The translations under genes were made by a program, and so were the position numbers. A stretch of DNA of 64,000 nucleotides from Clostridioides difficile (lineage in GTDB: Bacteria > Bacillota > Clostridia > Peptostreptococcales > Peptostreptococcaceae): assembly GCA_024919175.1 (NCBI GenBank), contig CP103804.1, forward strand, positions 558,001 to 622,000, in the 5' to 3' direction. Below the pieces are notes generated by a model that worked only from the letters and a program-made list of their open reading frames with translations, was not told the DNA's origin and made no database searches. How positions within the stretch are numbered: the stretch's first letter is position 1; the number at the start of each line of letters is the position of its first letter. Shown one piece after another: positions 60,750 through 64,000 of this stretch.

Positions 60750-60776
60750 ACAAAGTTTTATATCGAACATAGTATA
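60750..60776 (+). promoter_or_regulatory. Sigma-K-type promoter of yabG
   Basis: AC (60750-60751), 16 bp, then CATAGTATA (60768-60776) matches the sigma-K pattern AC-N16-CATA-N3-TA. It lies 32 bases before the yabG start, as expected for a late mother-cell gene. Confidence 0.65.
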
Positions 60777-60808
60777 AACTAAGATAAAAATTTATTGGAG
60801 GTTTAACT

Positions 60809-61669
60809 ATGAAGGTAGGAGACATTGTAGCTAGAAAGTCACATAACAAAGATATTATATTTAAAATAGTCTCTTTTGGTGTAGATGAAAATAATGAAAA
60901 AATAGCTATACTAAAAGGAATTGCATTTAGAGTAATAGCAGATGCTTATATTGATGACCTTGAATTAGTAAAAGCACCTGATATAAAAGATATATTAATA
61001 GATAAAAATGTAGAAAATTTATTGTATAAGTCAGTAAGAAAGGCTAAAGAGAGACAGAAAAAGATGACAAGGGCAGTTCCAAAACTTCAATTAAATTCTA
61101 ACACATATGGAATGCCTGGAAAAGTATTACAAATAGATGGAGATAAAGAGTATTTAAAAATTTGTTTGGATGTATATGCTCAACTTGGAATACCTGCAGT
61201 AGGAGTAGCAGTTTCAGAGCAAAATCAGCATAAAGAAGTAAGAGCATTACTAGAAAAATATAATCCGGATATACTAGTAATTACAGGACATGATGCAATG
61301 ACAATAAAAAGAGGGGATATAGAAGATATGAATAACTATAGAAACTCTTTAAACTTTATGAAAACAGTTAAAGAAGCACGTAAATGGCAACCAAATTTGG
61401 ATAATCTTGTAATATTTGCAGGAGCATGTCAGTCAAATTATGAAAAAATAATAAACGCAGGAGCGAATTATGCAAGTTCCCCTGGTAGAATAATGATACA
61501 TGCTTTAGACCCTGTTTTTGTAGTTGAAAAAATTGCGTGTTCAAGAATTGATGTAGTAGTACCTATTGATGAGGTTATAGAGCAGACTATCACTGGTGTT
61601 AAGGGTATTGGAGGTTCTGAAACAAGAGGGAAATTTAGATGGGCAATGCCAAAAACAATATTGCACTAA
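60809..61669 (+). CDS. yabG: Sporulation-specific protease YabG
   Basis: This 286-aa protein matches YabG (peptidase U57): MKVGDIVARKSHNKDIIFKIVSF at the start, then VLQIDGDKEYLKICLDVYAQLGIPAVGV, ILVITGHDAMTIKRGDIEDMNNYRNS, VIFAGACQSNYEKIINAGANYASSPGRIMIHALDPVFVVEKIA. The His and Cys (GHDAM, AGACQSN) are candidate catalytic residues. YabG is made in the mother cell, processes spore-coat and exosporium proteins, and in C. difficile also affects germination factors. SD TGGAGG. Preceded by a sigma-K-type promoter. Confidence 0.96.
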   Translation: MKVGDIVARKSHNKDIIFKIVSFGVDENNEKIAILKGIAFRVIADAYIDDLELVKAPDIKDILIDKNVENLLYKSVRKAKERQKKMTRAVPKLQLNSNTYGMPGKVLQIDGDKEYLKICLDVYAQLGIPAVGVAVSEQNQHKEVRALLEKYNPDILVITGHDAMTIKRGDIEDMNNYRNSLNFMKTVKEARKWQPNLDNLVIFAGACQSNYEKIINAGANYASSPGRIMIHALDPVFVVEKIACSRIDVVVPIDEVIEQTITGVKGIGGSETRGKFRWAMPKTILH

Positions 61670-61711
61670 CAAAAATTAACATAATTATACTGTATATATT
61701 CAAAAATAGTA

Positions 61712-61740
61712 TTGACATTTTTGCAAAAAATATATAAAAT
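61712..61740 (+). promoter_or_regulatory. Upstream sigma-A promoter of veg
   Basis: TTGACA (61712-61717), 17-bp spacer, TAAAAT (61735-61740): a near-consensus vegetative promoter about 80 bases before veg. Confidence 0.75.
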
Positions 61741-61755
61741 AATTAGTTTAAACGT

Positions 61756-61784
61756 TTGACAAAAATGTTTATATGTGATATTAT
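61756..61784 (+). promoter_or_regulatory. Downstream sigma-A promoter of veg
   Basis: TTGACA (61756-61761), 17-bp spacer, TATTAT (61779-61784). It overlaps a 10-bp inverted repeat GTTTATATGT/ACATATAAAC (61767-61776 with 61789-61798). The layout closely resembles the strong tandem veg promoters of Bacillus subtilis. Confidence 0.75.
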
Positions 61785-61816
61785 GTAAACATATAAACGT
61801 TAAAGAAGGTGATATT

Positions 61817-62083
61817 GTGGCTACTGTTCAAACTCTAGATAAGATAAGAGTAAGCTTAGAAAGACATATAGGAAAGAAAATATTGTTGAAAGCTAATAAA
61901 GGAAGAAAGCAGATTATTACAAAAGAGGGTATACTAGAAAAAGTTTATCCAAGCGTGTTTGTTATAAAATTAGATGATGAAAGTAATGGATATCCTAGGG
62001 TATCTTATAGTTACTCAGATTTATTAACATCTAATGTAAAGTTGCAAGTTTTTAGAGATCAAGATAAATTACAGATAAGTTAA
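61817..62083 (+). CDS. veg: Veg family protein
   Basis: This 88-aa protein starts at GTG with SD AAGGTGAT. The sequence VATVQTLDKIRVSLERHIGKKILLKANKGRKQIITKEGILEKVYPSVFVIKLDD...RVSYSYSDLLTSNV matches Veg of Bacillus, a small highly expressed protein linked to biofilm regulation in that genus. The position between yabG and sipL/ispE is conserved. An open frame upstream to 61775 has no SD and lies in the promoter. Confidence 0.95.
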   Translation: MATVQTLDKIRVSLERHIGKKILLKANKGRKQIITKEGILEKVYPSVFVIKLDDESNGYPRVSYSYSDLLTSNVKLQVFRDQDKLQIS

Positions 62084-62122
62084 AATTATACCTATTAAAA
62101 ATAGGTGTAATTTTTTTTTTGC
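62084..62122 (+). terminator. Terminator of veg
   Basis: ATTATACCTATT pairs with AATAGGTGTAAT (one G-U) around a 3-nt loop, followed by a run of ten T. It begins right after the veg stop codon. Confidence 0.9.
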
Positions 62123-62175
62123 TCCTTAAATATAAATATAGTGTGATATTTTTATAATACTTAAGGAGGTAAACT

Positions 62176-63726
62176 ATGGAATTAATTAAAGATGTAATTA
62201 AAATTGACAATAGAATAGACTTTGGGAAATTTCAAACATTTATTGAGGCGGAAGCAGTAGTGCCAGACAAGAAACTAGATGTATATGAGATTGTAAAGAC
62301 TGAGGGTTACATATCACTTAAAAAAATTGAGATAGCAGATGGAAAGATACTTTGTAGAGGAAGTTTTAATTACAATGTAATTTACATCGCAGACGATAAA
62401 AATACTGTTTCTAATGTAGATGGGAAAGTAGATATAAACGAAGTAATAGAAAAAGATAATGTTATGCAAGATATGGAATACATGTTATTTTCAGAAGTAG
62501 AGCATATGGATTGTACTATAATGAATGAGAGAAAGATTAAAGTAGGAGCTCTTATGAATATAAGAGGAAGTTTATTTGAAAAACAAAGATTAGATATTGT
62601 AAAAGATGTAGCACAGGTAGAAGGCATACAAAAGCATAGAAAGGAAATTTGTTTTCAAGATATAGTGGGAATAGAAAAAGCAGAAAGCTCTATAAGAGAC
62701 ACTATAACTATAAACACAGAAGAAATTCAATCTATAATAAGCTTAAATCCTTGTGTTAAAGTAAAAGAAAGTAGAGTAACTGATAATAAGGTTATTATTG
62801 GTGGAGTATTAGAAATAAATCCATTGGCTTGTACATATGAGGGTGAACTTGTAGAGTTAGATAGAGTGGGTATAGAGTTTACTCAGTTTGTAGAAGTTCC
62901 TGGAGTGAGTGATGGTATGACTGAGGAAGTATTATTGTCTATGTCAGATTTTAATCATATTTTCAAACAAAATAGTGAAAGTAATACAGGGCTATTAGAA
63001 ATAGATTGTATGGCTTGTTGTAAGGTAAAAGTTACAGATGAAGTTACAAGAGAGGTATTACAAGATGCATACTCACCTCAAAAGATAATAAAATTTGACC
63101 ATAAACCTATTCAATTAAATAAGACTTTAAGAAATAGTGAAGAAACATTTATGGTTAGAGAAGGAATAAGAAATGATAATGATGATATACAAATAAAAGA
63201 TATTGTAAGCGTTTGTCCTACTATGTCTATAGAAAATAGCTACATTGAAGGAAATAAAAGTATTATACAAGGGATTATAAAAGTTGAAATTTTATTTGTT
63301 CCAGTTGAAGGATTAAAGTTAGTTTATAAAATTAGTGAAGAGATTCCATTTGAGCATGATATAGAGATGGATAATTTAACTGATACAGCATCTGTTTTTA
63401 ATACAGCATGCATTGATAAAATTGAAGTTGATTTGAATAGAGACCAAATAGATTTGGTTATAAAAATCAAAAGATTTACTGAAGCATTAGATAAAAAGGC
63501 AGAAAGCTTTATTGTTAAAGGTGAAGATCAAGGTGTTTATGATTTATCTAAAGCCCCAAGTATAATTGTATATATATGTAAAGAAGGAGATACTTTCTGG
63601 AATATTGCAAAAAAATACAATACAACAGAAAATGAAATTGCAGAACTTAATGATATAAAACTTGATGAAGCAATTAAGCCTGGGAAGTGTCTTATTTTAG
63701 AAAAAAAAGTCGTATTAGTAGATTAA
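62176..63726 (+). CDS. sipL: SipL, SpoIVA-interacting spore coat protein
   Basis: This 516-aa protein has three DUF3794 (SPOCS) repeats over residues about 10-440 and a C-terminal LysM domain (YICKEGDTFWNIAKKYNTTENEIAELNDI...KPGKCLILEKK). This architecture is SipL of C. difficile, which binds the SpoIVA ATPase through the LysM domain and guides coat assembly around the forespore. There is no signal peptide, consistent with mother-cell cytosol. SD AAGGAGG. Adjacent to veg and yabG. Confidence 0.97.
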   Translation: MELIKDVIKIDNRIDFGKFQTFIEAEAVVPDKKLDVYEIVKTEGYISLKKIEIADGKILCRGSFNYNVIYIADDKNTVSNVDGKVDINEVIEKDNVMQDMEYMLFSEVEHMDCTIMNERKIKVGALMNIRGSLFEKQRLDIVKDVAQVEGIQKHRKEICFQDIVGIEKAESSIRDTITINTEEIQSIISLNPCVKVKESRVTDNKVIIGGVLEINPLACTYEGELVELDRVGIEFTQFVEVPGVSDGMTEEVLLSMSDFNHIFKQNSESNTGLLEIDCMACCKVKVTDEVTREVLQDAYSPQKIIKFDHKPIQLNKTLRNSEETFMVREGIRNDNDDIQIKDIVSVCPTMSIENSYIEGNKSIIQGIIKVEILFVPVEGLKLVYKISEEIPFEHDIEMDNLTDTASVFNTACIDKIEVDLNRDQIDLVIKIKRFTEALDKKAESFIVKGEDQGVYDLSKAPSIIVYICKEGDTFWNIAKKYNTTENEIAELNDIKLDEAIKPGKCLILEKKVVLVD

Positions 63727-63752
63727 TATTAAAAAATTTAAAGTAATTAAGT

Positions 63753-63790
63753 ATAATAGGGTATTATAATACCCTATTATTTTATTTTTT
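63753..63790 (+). terminator. Rho-independent terminator after sipL
   Basis: A perfect 13-bp stem ATAATAGGGTATT/AATACCCTATTAT with a 2-nt tip (in practice a 4-nt or larger loop) is followed by TTTATTTTTT. Confidence 0.85.
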
Positions 63791-63843
63791 GTAGTATAAT
63801 ATTATTGTTAGTGATGCATTATTCTTTAAACAAGGAGGATAGA

Positions 63844-64000
63844 ATGGATTTTATAAAACTAAAGAGCAGGGCAAAAATAAATTTATCCATTGATGTCTTA
63901 GGAAAAAGGCAAGATGGTTATCATTTTGTTGAAATGATAATGCAAACGATAGATTTATACGATATAGTAAAAATAAAAGGATTAGATAAAGATGAAATAA
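63844..64000 (+). CDS. ispE: 4-diphosphocytidyl-2-C-methyl-D-erythritol kinase IspE (5' end only)
   Basis: The first 52 codons are visible and the gene runs off the window. IKLKSRAKINLSIDVLGKRQDGYHFVEMIMQTIDLYD is the IspE N-terminus (KINL substrate site, RxDGYH motif). The GHMP kinase phosphorylates CDP-methylerythritol in the MEP isoprenoid pathway. SD AAGGAGGA lies six bases before the ATG. Confidence 0.94.
   Translation, partial: MDFIKLKSRAKINLSIDVLGKRQDGYHFVEMIMQTIDLYDIVKIKGLDKDEI

Noticed and set aside
1..64000. CRISPR array
   Set aside because: No regularly spaced 29-bp direct repeats or cas-like genes were found. The repeats present are isolated hairpins.
1..64000. rRNA or tRNA genes
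   Set aside because: No CCA-ended cloverleaf or conserved rRNA segments were noticed in the gaps, which are uniformly AT-rich.

Overview
The window is very AT-rich, with strong Shine-Dalgarno (SD) sequences, mostly A/T third positions and many U-tailed hairpins. It reads as a chromosomal stretch of a spore-forming clostridium. The sporulation genes yabG and sipL next to veg and ispE, a group I intron/IS605 chimera (IStron) of the CdISt1 kind, and the overall gene style point to Clostridioides difficile or a very close relative. I recognised this from family knowledge; no search was run.

Layout. 1-7.2 kb: small hypothetical proteins, a UGA-interrupted small ORF, a Cys-rich/pentapeptide-repeat protein, a YmaF-like His-rich protein, a YjaB-like acetyltransferase, a membrane glycerophosphodiesterase, a divergent HxlR regulator/flavin-binding pair and a DUF2268 metalloprotease. 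7.6-15.5 kb: a CPA1 antiporter with an RCK_C tail, a MerR regulator with a textbook 19-bp-spacer promoter, a DUF488 protein, a GNAT, a MATE exporter and a VOC protein. 15.7-20.6 kb: a two-gene SufC/SufB-like Fe-S assembly pair, then an amidohydrolase gene split by an IStron that carries only TnpB. 20.6-27.4 kb: ferredoxin, HAD phosphatase, SDR, metallophosphoesterase, TtcA, and a VanY-like carboxypeptidase next to an OmpR/histidine-kinase pair.

27.5-31.2 kb is a methyl-cycle operon: an S-box-like SAM riboswitch, then luxS, a stand-alone methionine synthase activation-domain protein and a shortened MetH. 31.4-34.6 kb: an M29 aminopeptidase, a nitroreductase and a DUF1847 protein. 34.7-44.8 kb is a pyrimidine/carbamoyl-phosphate block: two tandem PyrR attenuators, pyrF, carA1-carB1, then a second carA2-carB2. 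CarA1 has lost the catalytic Cys and His of its glutaminase site while staying in frame. The two CarB proteins are nearly identical. 44.8-48.7 kb (minus strand): PadR/membrane protein/hypothetical, and methyltransferase-RluA-MerR.

48.8-58.9 kb: an RsiV-like DUF3298 protein, a DUF1413/serine resolvase pair with palindromes between them, a methionine gamma-lyase/MFS operon behind a MerR-type promoter, an SSS symporter operon with two uncharacterised partners, a complete IS605-type element (TnpA+TnpB), and a UPF0489 protein. 59-64 kb: a SEC-C protein, a 53-residue ORF, a membrane dipeptidase, yabG behind a sigma-K-type promoter, veg behind two tandem sigma-A promoters, sipL, and the start of ispE running off the window. 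No rRNA, tRNA, prophage module or CRISPR array was seen.
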